Assembly (NCBI GenBank): GCA_036897445.1 | Contig: JAYMTL010000032.1 | Location: 62,001-126,000, forward strand | Direction: 5' to 3' | Length of the DNA: 64,000 nucleotides | Source of the DNA: Pelargonium tetragonum | Taxonomy: Eukaryota; Streptophyta; Magnoliopsida; Geraniales; Geraniaceae | In this document: positions 53,310 to 63,600 of the stretch, piece after piece | How positions within the stretch are numbered: the stretch's first letter is position 1 | Layout: the number at the start of each line of letters is the position of its first letter | The notes under the pieces: model-generated | Database searches by the model: none | What the model was told of the DNA's origin: nothing | Seen by the model: only the letters and a program-made list of their open reading frames with translations | Position numbers and translations under genes: made by a program

Positions 53310-54066
53310 TTATTCCTTTACTTTACAAACATAGAATAGAACTAAACAAGGATAGAATTGAAGCTTATCCCAACTAATACAATTATCGGATACTCTCTAG
53401 AATAGACTAGAATCAACCTCATCGCTTTAGCAACAACAAATATAGAATTTATTCACAGTTTTTATACAGACTAGTAACAACCAATCGAATCTAAGGTTCC
53501 TAAATGTGTACAATAAGGAAATGTTCTAAATGGTCTAGGAAATTCATTAAGTTGATAGAGGGATACCAAAACGAAACTCCCCGTAATACATGCACATAAT
53601 AAGAAGGAAAGTAGAAGCCCTGCCTATCTTACTTCCATCTTTCTATTAGTCTTTTGTATGCCAGCTCTTGCGCGATTCTCCCCTTTCGGAGGCGGTCATC
53701 CTTAGAGAAAAAAGGGACCTATTCTAACCTGGGGAACAGTTAATCAATCGTGTAATATATGGGGAAGTTCTAAGTAAGAGAATTGAAACGAACCTTAATA
53801 ATGGTAACTTAGGCAAGCATTATTGACAAGAGCGAGGTTCTGGATAAAGAGCAGAAGCAAGATAGAGAAAATCCTGGTAACCAGAAGAACTTGAGAACTA
53901 AAGGTATGACGAAATGACAGGGCAAAAAGGTAAATTCGATAAACGTGAAACATGATTACTAAACAAAGTTCCAATATCTGGTAAGGTAGAGAATAGGTGC
54001 AAAGGATAGTGAGAACGTAGGCAAGTTTATCTTGATTCCTATATTGACATGAATAGAGTAGAATAA

Positions 54067-54312
54067 GTAAGAATTTACTTATCTATAGAAGATGTATCCA
54101 GAGAAGGACAAGAAACTAATAATGATAACGGAATTCAGCTAACTTCATTCAAAGGGCAATGTTTCTCGGCAAGTATTCGGGATGATAGGATAACGCATCT
54201 ATTCATTGCCTACATTAAGGTTCCACTAAATACAAAAAAAGATTCAAAATCGGTGATATATAGAATCAAGCTCTTTTTATATCTATTTATGAGGAGTTGC
54301 TTTGAAAACTAG
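54067..54312 (+). pseudogene. 81-codon protein-like open stretch, unrecognised
   Basis: This frame is open from just after a TAA to a TAG and has no ATG until its last few codons, so it is not a complete gene as it stands. The product reads like an ordinary globular protein: IYLSIEDVSREGQETNND, then SFKGQCFSASIRDDRITHLF, then IAYIKVPLNTKKD and a hydrophobic IKLFLYLF. Acidic, basic and hydrophobic residues alternate as expected of a folded domain. Just upstream (about 53.79-53.96 kb) other plus-strand frames look similar (KRIETNLNNGN, and KSEVLDKEQKQDREN in another frame). No family is recognised. A decayed or partial gene is my best guess. Confidence 0.3.
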
Positions 54313-55469
54313 AACAGAACTTGACTTGTTTATTTAGAAATTCTTTATTTACTATATCCGGTATATCAGGAACTTAAATTAGAACCTATGTCCATAACAT
54401 AATTTGACTCTCGATCTAACTACTTTACTTTGTCACACATCTCTACCTCCAATACTATAGAGAATATCAGACAAAATATAGAGCAGATTCACGTTTGTTT
54501 ATTCTATCTAAGAGATTCCATAACCAAGGAAATAATTCGAAAATAATTTTGGTGGAAATCACTCTATTTCTATAAGAGAATATGTCCTCTCCGTAGGTGA
54601 TGGTATTGCACGGGTTGGCTGGAAACATATTAATTGCACAACTTCCCTAACCAAGAAATCCTGAACTACCTACTCAGGATATCCTGAAACCACTCTGCTG
54701 CAGGAACAACCCATAAACCAGATAGATCGGCTCAGTACTTTCTAAGGAAGACTTGTTTCCATTAGAACAATTACACCTATTCTTGACCGGCTTACACTGA
54801 AGAATACAAGCTACACTGGCAAGGACTAGACGAAGAGTTAGAATTACAGACAGTTAGATATTTCATAAGAGGAACAAAAAGAGTGGATTTCTACTTCGGT
54901 TATGGTAAACTTGTGTTTGGTACTACCTGAATAAAACTCAACAGATAAATTAGAGCCCTTTTTCCTACCTCTAAAATGCGATACAAGAAGTTTATGTTAT
55001 CCCAAACAAAGTTTCCGCTTCCTCATGCGAATACTAGGATTTTCTGTCTTAGAATGCCTGCAACTGCAGGTTTCATTAACACTTAGCCTTTACATGTTAA
55101 ACTAACACCTTTGCTAGATCGGAATCCTGCTTTCATCAAGATAAATAACTGGTACTTCCTTATTAAGGCTTACGTTACAGGTTCAGACCTAGAAATAGAA
55201 TTCGGTTATCTATATCCACGGACTGCTAAGATAGAGAGCTAGACTTACTTGCAACAAAGGACTTCCCTCTTAGACTATCATCCCTAAATAGCTGCACTAG
55301 GTTTTTTCCCGTAATATTTATTTAGAACAAGATCTTGTATTGACTCCTTTAAACGACTAAACAGGAACTCATTTCGCTTAGAAGCATCACTTTAATAACT
55401 GGGTATTCTAAGAGCTACAATTCTGAGAGTAACTTGTAAACTATGAAATTCTTAGGATTATCCGCTTTA

Positions 55470-55625
55470 AACTAAAGAAGGAATTTTTCCTTCCTCCAAA
55501 ATTGGAATTAGGTTAAGAATTTTGGGAATGTACTCTAATGAATTAGCACAAGACAAGATAATGCTTTGCAGCCATGCCAAAGGAGATGCCTTGTTTATAA
55601 CACTCCCATTAGAATATTCAACACC
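55470..55625 (-). pseudogene. 52-codon protein-like stretch, unrecognised
   Basis: An open minus-strand segment bounded by stops. The product is hydrophobic and protein-like: VEYSNGSVINKASPLAWL, then SIILSCANSLEYIPKIL, then PILEEGKIPSLV. Just upstream on the minus strand lies FKIDT, also found in the 56.1-kb segment, so the two may come from duplicated coding material. No family assigned. Confidence 0.25.
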
Positions 55626-55638
55626 TTAGCCTTCAATC

Positions 55639-55685
55639 CCAACCATTAAAGTGAGAGTCCTATAAGCTCATGTATCTATCTTAAA
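55639..55685. repeat. Diverged direct duplication, copy 1
   Basis: Contains TGTATCTATCTTAAA (55671-55685), preceded by CCAACCATTAAA. Copy 2, about 490 bases downstream, has the same 15 bases preceded by CCAAACCATGAAAA. A diverged local duplication within island C. Confidence 0.5.
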
Positions 55686-56094
55686 GGAATCTGGTTCATA
55701 AGGAATACAAATAAAATTATCAAGAATACTTAGAGGTACAACAAGTACAAGTATCTGTTAGTTTCTCCTAGGAAATATCAACTCAAAAGGTCAAAAGGAA
55801 TGTTATAGAATCCGTTTCTATATTATCTACGTCAGTCAATACACTTAATCGGAATCATTCTAGCACAAGTAAACTTTCCTTGCTTTACAAAACCTCGAAT
55901 ACTTCATAGCTACAATTCTCTGTTATAACCTCTCCCTTAAAAAAGAATTAGGAATATAAACCCACAATACTAAATAAAGGAAGAATGCTTTATCAAGATA
56001 AACTTCCCTCGCATACACTTGAACTCCGGCTAATGCTAGCTTTACCTTTAACCTTTAGCCGCAGCAATCCTGAGAGCAACTGTCACAAGAACTA

Positions 56095-56259
56095 AAGGGA
56101 ATCCATTATCCTAGCTACAGCATCAATATAGAAATCCCAAACCATGAAAATAAGTTGTTCATGTGTATCTATCTTAAACTCCTTTAGCAGCAAACAACTG
56201 AAAGTGTGCCATCCAAAGAGCACTGCTTCCAAAAGAAATGGAATTCTCAGCCAACAATG
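56095..56259 (-). pseudogene. 55-codon hydrophobic stretch, unrecognised
   Basis: Open minus-strand segment bounded by stops, next to the tRNA-Lys-like half. It reads RIPFLLEAVLFGWHTFSCLL, then KEFKIDTHEQLIFMVWDF, then IDAVARIMDSL. It is hydrophobic and aromatic in its first half. The FKIDT string recurs, interrupted, upstream of the 55.5-kb segment. It could be one repeat of a decayed repeat-containing protein. No family assigned. Confidence 0.25.
56136..56178. repeat. Diverged direct duplication, copy 2
   Basis: Partner of 55639-55685, sharing the 15-base block at 56164-56178 and a similar upstream CCAAACCATGAAAA block. On the minus strand both encode FKIDT at their start. Confidence 0.5.
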
Positions 56260-56374
56260 CTATAATTTAGAGATTCCTACAAGATAAAAGGGAATAGGAA
56301 TATCCGGTCTATGGAAAGCAACAATTCCTATAGTTACAGTAGTTAAAGTTACTTAATTTCAGGTTTATCAGGAA

Positions 56375-56432
56375 CTAAGAAAGCAGGACTAGAACCTGCA
56401 GCCATTAGGTTAAAAATCCAAAGCTCCCCCAC
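56375..56432 (-). tRNA. trnK: tRNA-Lys (UUU)-like, 5' part missing
   Basis: On the minus strand the T arm is perfect: GCAGG, loop TTCTAGT, CCTGC (56383-56399). It is preceded by a five-base variable loop TGGCT and an anticodon arm TTGGA-TTTTTAA-CCTAA (56405-56421), with UUU at positions 34-36, U33, and correct spacing to the T loop. GAGC of a D stem and a GGTGGGG loop-like stretch precede it. No matching 5' D-stem strand and no complement to the 3' acceptor strand TTTCTTA are visible, so the 5' third is lost or replaced. From memory, mitochondrial and plastid tRNA-Lys share GAGC, TTTTAACCTAATGG and GCAGG in this order. It is probably a truncated pseudogene, though an edited or trans-completed tRNA cannot be excluded. 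Confidence 0.55.
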
Positions 56433-56444
56433 CCTATTCCGATT

Positions 56445-59400
56445 CAAAAAGAGGGTACCCCTTTGAGGATAAAAAGCAGTTCTAGTAGTCTCGTACTTGT
56501 GTCATAATAGGAAAACAATAACAAAAAAGCTGCCAGGAAAGCTCCTTAGGAGTCCTCCCACTAAAAAGTACTTAAAAGTCAAGATTAAAAGGCATACCAA
56601 GCAAAACAGGAGGCTCAGAACTGCTTTAAAAAGTTTAATTTAATAGCGTTGTAAAGTGCAAAAAAAATGATACATAAAGGACTCAGCTTCTGTTCACTAG
56701 AAAAATGGCGTAAAACAGCTCTTATGGGGTTAAATCTCTATAACTAAACAAAAAATCCCTTCAACTTTATAGCTATCCGTCTAAAGCTTATCCTTGCCCG
56801 GCCCTTTATAAAATAAAAGTAAGGAAAAGGCTTCGTTTTTATGTGTTAAACCCAAGTGTAAAGCTAGCCTTTTACTGGAAATACCAAAAATGAGGGTTCT
56901 AATCCTTTTAGATTGGCAACAAAAGAGACGCGGCGGCCTTAGCCTCTTTTTAAGGGGTGTCCTGAGTCTTGCTTAGTCCTAAGATATAGATAGACTTGAG
57001 CTTATTCTCAAAGTCAATTTAGTTTTAGGTTGGTAGCAATTTCTAGGCAAAGGGAAAAGGGAGTCCCCTAAAAAAGGTACCTAATTGAGTTTGTGTCCAT
57101 AAGGCATTTTTAAGAGGAATCCCGCGCGAGATTAATATAGTTATAAATTATTCAGTTCTCGAGCTCCTTTTTAGGGCATAGTCCTGAGAGCTTTTGGTAC
57201 CCACTAAGCTAAAAAATTCCTGTGCACAATTCTGGAAAAGTGTCTTATTCGTAAAAATCCGGCGAAGATAAGTTGGTCTGAATCCGTCATATTTTATAAA
57301 CCCAGCTTTTCGAAGTTCTCTATTGAAACCTAAAAAGGACATAAATCGATTCGAACCTATGCATTCTAATTAGAAACTTAAAAGTTGTGTGTTACCAAAC
57401 AATAAAGTTTTAACAAAAAGAGGCTCCTTTTAAGAAAGTTTGCAGGGGATAATAGCTAAGTATAAATTCTATATAAGTGATTTTATATTCCCGTTGAGCT
57501 TGTCCCACAATAGCTAGGATTCTCCTTTATCTTTATAAGGCTCTCTTTGTACTGATTGATAAATAAGAGAGATCCCCCGGAAAAAGATTTTCGATTTATC
57601 GTAAAAGCCCTTTTACTTGAGACTAAAAAGAAACTGCTCTGCTATAAAGCAATAAGAGCTCCCTGTTAATACTAAGATTAATTATTTATAGAAATAAAAC
57701 TAGAAAAAGGCACAAAAAATCTTATTAAAAGCGGTTCAAAAGAGATGTGAGATTTAACCCATATAGAATATAAAGAAAGATTTTATGCCTGCTGTAGCAG
57801 TTTTGACTTTCGGGTAACTAGCATGGATGTCCGAATATTAGTAGGCTAAGCCCTAAGAATTCCGACTCGATTTAGAGAGAGGCCCCTATTCCTATAATCC
57901 AAGAGTTCTCTTAATATCTGACTGAGAACCCGTAAGACCTAAAATACAAGAAAAACTATTAACTATTAAGTTAAGTAGGAGTTCCCTCTTTGATCAAGTA
58001 ACTGGAAACCCTGACTTAAAAATTGTTATTAAAAACCTTCGAAGCACTCCGAATTCTGTAAAATAAAAAACATAAAGTGCTGTTGAATTGGAGTCTATGT
58101 ATCTCAAAATTATACCTATGCAATTCGGAGGACTCAACACGAACCAACTAACAAATTTTCTCTAACCAGGGAACCCTTTTTCAGAAGTCTCCTACTTTTA
58201 TTAACCTGGACTCAAACTTTGTCTTACTCTTCTAACGCCCTTTTAAGTCCTCTAGAATGAGGGTTTCTCCTAGTTAAGTTTATTAAAGTAAAGCCAACTA
58301 GTTTGTATTTATAAAAGCGTACTTGACTTATTCTCAGCAGGATCTATCTATTAATAAGAATATAACAACAAAAGCTTTCCTTAACTTAAATTAAGGGGGT
58401 GTGTACTTAATACTTAATCTAAAAAAGCCAGCTTGATTTGAATCTTTGTATACCCCTTAAAAAAGTATACTTTACTCCAATTCCGTGAGGAAAACCTCGA
58501 TTAAAAAGGATCCCCTCGTTATCCACAGAGGCAGCTTCTTTATTAGTTATAGCATACTTCATATCGGGAATACGCAATCCTATAAAGAGTCCGGAATTAG
58601 CAGTACCATCAAAGTCTTACGGTATCTAAAGTTAATGCCAACAAGGAGACTAAAGTTTTGTGCAGATAGTATAGGCGTATAAAAGTAAAGAAAAAATCTT
58701 AACTGCAGCTAGACTCTTACAACAGAAATCTCTATCCTACTTTCTTTTATTCAGAGATATACCCGTCAGGATCCCTACACTCTGTATCTGGCCTAAACAA
58801 GGTAACACACGAGAAAAAAAGCCTTACTTTATTTACTAGAACTTTCCAAAAAAGCTTACCTTATCTTATAAGAGTACCTTTTTTAATAAACCCCACTTAT
58901 TTTAATAAACCCCACTTAGCTTTGCCCTATTCATTAACAACTCCGATTTCTTAGGTGTTTCTTTCGAGGTGAGATAGCGAGGTACACCAAATATAAAAAG
59001 TGGCTTCCGTTCTCATTTAATCATTCCTTTTCGACCCTTTTACTAAAGGGATCCTGTTATTGAATGCGTTTCGACCTAAAATAGTTTTGGTCTCCTATCC
59101 ATATCTTTCAAGTAAGTCCGCATTAAGTACCTCGTCTTTCCTTGTTTCCTGTCGCAGTTATAGCCTTGTTCTACTCTTTGTAAAGCACTTTATTTATAAA
59201 AACCTTATACTTCAACTAGAATTCTTTAGCAAATGTCGAAAGGAAGATTCAGCTGGACCTTGTCCATTCCTTTTTGTCTTTTTCCGAGCTAACTAAAATT
59301 ACACTTAAATAGAAGCTACACTGCCCTTTATTAAGTAAACTCAAGAAGTTTCTATAGCACTTGCACAATACAACAAAGTTTTTTAATGAGTTTCGTTCTT

Positions 59401-59950
59401 GTCTGCTTCTTAGCGAAACTAGGCTTTCTTCTTACTTATTTCTAGCAGGGGCAGAAAAGGATTCAGTGCCCCTAGTTTTGCTATGTGTCTATAAATAAAA
59501 CTTTAACGCTTTCAAAGTTTTAATATCTGGTTAGTAGGAATTTGAAGCCTCGAACAAAAAATAGATAAGCTTTAAGATTAGCCTTTTTTAATTAAACTAG
59601 TAACAAAGCATTTTAAGTTAAGTACTAATCTAAAATTTAGAAGGAGTGAACCTCTTTATTATATGTATGGGTTAGCCTAAGGAAAAGTATTCTCAAACTA
59701 GAATCTTTTATATTAATTAAGTGAATACAATCAATGCAGGGGCTTCTAAAAGCTTATACTTTTCAAAATTTTTAGAGCCCATTTCCGAGAAGTTTAGAAA
59801 GAAAAGCACTTTTTTATATCCAGGCTACAGTAAGAGGACTCACTTTAATAGTATTTATTCCTTATTTTAAGCTATAAATTAAGATAGCCCCTATATAATT
59901 AGAATTAAAAAACCTGTACAAGTTTCTTTTTATTTACTTTTTAGTAGTTG
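56445..59950. other. Gene-free A+T-rich background tract
   Basis: The dyad texture resumes right after the tRNA-Lys-like half (GGGTACCCC at 56453). Frames of 64-78 codons (57148-57342, 58485-58682, 59060-59296) have no motif. A minus-strand tRNA-like stretch at 57337-57405 was examined and not accepted. A 19-bp tandem duplication is listed separately. Confidence 0.5.
58881..58918. repeat. 19-bp perfect tandem duplication
   Basis: Two identical adjacent copies of TTTTAATAAACCCCACTTA. It is the longest perfect tandem repeat I noticed in the window and probably a recent slippage or repair product. Confidence 0.8.
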
Positions 59951-59963
59951 CTAACCCAGCTTT

Positions 59964-60413
59964 GTGCGGAATTTGTCTTATAATATACATATAGGAAGTT
60001 TCAGTAAGGACAATACAGCAAGGTATGTATATGTAGCGGATTTTTCACAGAAACTGTCTTATTCTTCCTCTAGTTTTGTCGCTTTTTACAAGGTTTCTAG
60101 GGATGGGACATTCAGAGCTTTAGCTAGTAAGTTTAAACTCCTTTTGCTCTTTGTTCCTTTTTGTAATATCTTCCTTAGTCTTACTTTCTCTCTTACTCAT
60201 ACTTGGAATACCTATCCTCTCACTCTTTTATTAGCCCAGGTTTTCTTACCTGTCTTTGTATTTGTACTAGCTGTCTTATGGGTCCTAGCTTTCTTATTCA
60301 CCTTCATATCTATCTCAATATCTAGAACTTTTGCAAGATTTTTTGGGGGGGTTATAAAGAAAGCCCATAAATATAGGAAATACCAGATTTTAGCTGCACT
60401 TTTTTACCTGTAA
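59964..60413 (+). CDS. 149-codon membrane-protein-like frame, unrecognised
   Basis: This is the longest conventional frame in the window. GTG is the first start after the upstream TAA; no ribosome-binding site is evident. The first 55 residues are polar and Ser/Tyr-rich. Then come a hydrophobic segment (LLLLFVPFCNIFLSLTF), a short loop (THTWNTYP) and a long hydrophobic stretch (about residues 85-120, with FVFVLAVLWVLAFLF), enough for one or two membrane spans. A basic tail (KKAHKYRKYQ) precedes the TAA. It lies in a patch lacking background dyads, and a second hydrophobic frame follows at 60454-60666. I recognise no family; it matches none of the standard respiratory-chain subunits I could recall. 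It may be a real small membrane protein or part of a decayed one. Confidence 0.3.
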   Translation: MRNLSYNIHIGSFSKDNTARYVYVADFSQKLSYSSSSFVAFYKVSRDGTFRALASKFKLLLLFVPFCNIFLSLTFSLTHTWNTYPLTLLLAQVFLPVFVFVLAVLWVLAFLFTFISISISRTFARFFGGVIKKAHKYRKYQILAALFYL

Positions 60414-60453
60414 TGATATTTTTATTCCTTTACTGCCTTTAAACTGAGAATAA

Positions 60454-60666
60454 GAACCTTACTTAATACTATACTCTGCTAAACACAAAAAGGGTTACTC
60501 TCTAACCGGGAAAACCTATCCTGAGAGCTTTATTAGGAGTATTATCGGCTTTACTCTTGCTCTGGCGGGCTTTACCTTTCTTGTGGGGGAGGGCTTCCTC
60601 TTATATCTGATACTTATCCTAGGGATTATATTACTTATTAGTAGCTGTTTAATTAAAGAATATTAG
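60454..60666 (+). pseudogene. 70-codon hydrophobic frame, no ATG start
   Basis: It follows the 59964-60413 frame on the same strand but in another frame, after a 40-base gap. A basic N-terminal part (AKHKKGYSLTGKTY) leads into IIGFTLALAGFTFLV, a short GEG turn and LLYLILILGIILLI, which would make two membrane spans, then a stop. No ATG is present. It has the same texture as the upstream frame, so both may derive from one former membrane-protein gene. No family recognised. Confidence 0.25.
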
Positions 60667-60669
60667 AGC

Positions 60670-63600
60670 TCCTAGAGCTGCTAATTATACTAAGGACTTA
60701 TGCTTTTACTTCCTTGAGGTCTACTCAAGTTAATTAAGTAAGGGTCTTAAAAATAATTAGAGTATTCCAAATTGGAGTCGCTTTTTGTAAATTTTGGTTA
60801 AACAAAAGAAGCTTTCTTTAATACGCTTAGTTACGCGGCGGCAAACCTTAAGGCAAAAAGAGAAAGCTTGCAGCCTTAAATCTCTAGAAAGTTAAGATAA
60901 ACGCTAGTCTAAAGAAAGCTGCCCTAACCCCACAAGCTATAAAAGAGGACTCCTCATATCCTTTTATACTTAAAATTCTATACTATATCTTGAAAATAGA
61001 AACCCTTTATTTGAACCAAAGCTTTTAAAGGTATAAATTTGATCCGGTTTTTTATTATTTTATAAGAGAAGCCAAGGCCTTTTAAGTTAGTTAATAGCTG
61101 CTTCCAAGGAGCTCTAACGCAAATTGTTAACTTGGGATTCCTAGTAGTTAATACAAGGTTCCCGCAACGAGGGTTACCCCATAAGCAATATTTTTAGAAT
61201 TCTTGTTCGACGATCAGTAAATCAGGTATACAGCCAATTAAATTCTTCCTTTCTTTGTAGAAAACTGGATTCGAGCCCTTTTAAGAAATTCCAGTAGAAC
61301 CTACGCGACATATAATATCGAGAAACTTCGAATTAAACCTTAACAAGCAAGATTTTACGAAACTTGAAGTTAGAGTAATTAAATAATCATGACTGTACTA
61401 TAGTTTTAAGGAATGCTCTAAAGGAGTTACTAATTTTTTAAACTTTTAGTATTTGTTCGTAATATAATAGGACTTAGCAGGGCCTCCGCCAAGGGATACC
61501 ATACACGTGTACTTTATTTAAGGGCTTCTAACTCTCGGATTAGATTTTTGTGGATTCCTTTTTAGAAAAACAAAGTAATAAGGGGCCTTGTCCTTCTTAT
61601 TCTTATAAAGTAGAGGGGTGCCTGACTTATCTTATATATAGCTTCTGAGGACATTATACAAGTTTCTCCAGTTTTATTTACTTTCCTTACTGAAAAATTT
61701 ACAGCAAGATCTGCTATTAAGTATATATTCTTAAAAACCCCGCAAATTTCCGCTGCCATACCTTAAAATGGGTTTTACCACTATTTCGAAAGAAGAGTGC
61801 AATATAGAATTACTAAAGGATAGGATCTAACTTTGATCTTTCTTCTTATATTTACCCCATGGATTGGATTCACTTCTACAATTTTGATTTTAAAGCTTAT
61901 TTGTTTGGTTAATTCGCAAACCTTTAAAACAAGTATCCGTAATGAGATAGGGGGATAATTGAAGTATAGGATTTGCTTTAGTTTAGCTGCTGTAACACCG
62001 CTAAAACTATAAGGTGTTGGTGGTACCTTTTGCTTCTGAGTTACCAGTTCTACTACTAAATTTTAATTGGTCGGATTATAGTCGATTTTAGTACATGAAA
62101 GCAATTCGCTCAAATGAAACATAAAGTAAACACGTTCGAATTAAATCGTGATTAACTATATATATATTGGAAAAGAAAGACCTTATTTCTGTTAAGTGCC
62201 CCTAGTATTGTCCTTCCTTTAGTATATAGTTTTTCCTTGAGCTCTAGTCAGTTATCAGTACTTAATCACATCTATATATTCTGAATCTTATTGAAGTGTA
62301 TTTTATCAGTGCCTGAAGAAGATCCGGTCTTTTATTGAGTGGCTCTAACGAATCAAAAGTTTTCGCGGGCTCTATCTTGGTCTTAATTTAGGAGTCCTTT
62401 TTTTTGTAAGAAATTTGCTACTTATTAGGAAAGGGCAGAAACGAGTACTAGTTTTCCAGTAAAAGAATCTGGATTTTATTAGATTCTTGTGGTCTACGTT
62501 CTAGTCACAGCATTACTACTTCTACTGTCCCTGCTCGTACTAGCGGGATCTTTTTTATTTATACCTTTTTGTAAAAAAGCAAAGAAAGAATGTATATGCC
62601 AGACTCTTAAATAAACAACAAAAAGACAGAATAGCTTATTGCTTAATTAAGCTTTCGGAGCACCCCATTATATAGTACAAAAGAAACTCCGGGAAAGGGG
62701 CTTAAAATTTTCTCTTAAGCTAGATTTATATATAAGGATCAGTAGTAATAAGCAATAAAAGTGGGCAAACCGGTGTACAAATTAAGAAAAATCGTGTAAT
62801 GGAAATCAAATATCAAATTGTCTAAGTAGATTATAGATAGAGTATTCATAAAAACTTTAGATTTTTATGTAATAGATTATCCTTAAGGGTTGGGGGTGGA
62901 CCTGGACTCATGTCCTTTTTAGCAATACTAAAGCTCCTACCTTTTGCTTTTGATGAAGAGAGTTAACCAAAGATTACGCTTTAGACTAAATCTTTTCTCT
63001 CAACTCAAAACGGGGACTTTTTCCAACGGTCCACCCCGTAGAAATTATAGCAAATCCCGCTATTGCTTTTTAAGGGATTAGACGTGAGGGCATCCCTTAG
63101 ATTTGTGTCACGAATTCGAAATCTAGTTGATGTACAAGAAAATGGCAAAGCAGTGTAAAAAAAACTTTGGTTCAAGTGCTTTTACTAACCTTACCTTTAA
63201 CTGATAATTGATATAAAATGTACAATGAGTAAAACGGATATTCTTCGGCTCAATCTCGTGTATGTTGTAAAGCTTTACTTAGGGGTCGTTTTTCCACTTC
63301 CCAAACTTTTTGGTAAAAACTAATTCTGCTAGTGCTTTTGCGTTTGTTATCGAAACTTCCCTTTTAATATTAATATTATCCCCTCGTAAAGTAAATTAGA
63401 AGGGTAGCTTTAAAATTCTGTTATTATATATAATAGTTTTTTAGTTGACACTTGGTACCAGTTCCATTTTTTGGGAAGAATCCGATTAAATAAAACACAG
63501 AAATTTATAGTAATAATATCAAGAGTGGGGTTAAATATGAATAATAAAGTGCTCGGCTTCCCTTTATAATTATAAGAAGAAACTAAAGGCTCCAGGTTGG

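Larger units (their letters stand above)
53100..56440. other. Atypical island C, 3.3 kb, coding-like texture on both strands
   Basis: This is the largest island. G-run/C-run dyads are nearly absent, CpA is normal and stops are thinner, giving several protein-like fragments: minus strand 53079-53309, plus strand 54067-54312, minus strand 55470-55625 and 56095-56259. They do not form one continuous frame and I recognise no family with confidence. A diverged direct duplication (55639-55685 and 56136-56178) lies in the right part. The right edge coincides with the minus-strand tRNA-Lys-like half. The island could be inserted foreign DNA, a decayed gene or an old element. Edges are by eye. Confidence 0.35.

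Noticed and set aside
57337-57405. Minus-strand tRNA-like stretch with GGTTCGAATC, TTTCTAA loop and TTTGGTAA
   Set aside because: The T stem does not pair, anticodon-to-T-loop spacing is one base short, D-loop-to-anticodon spacing is about six too long, and no acceptor complement is present.
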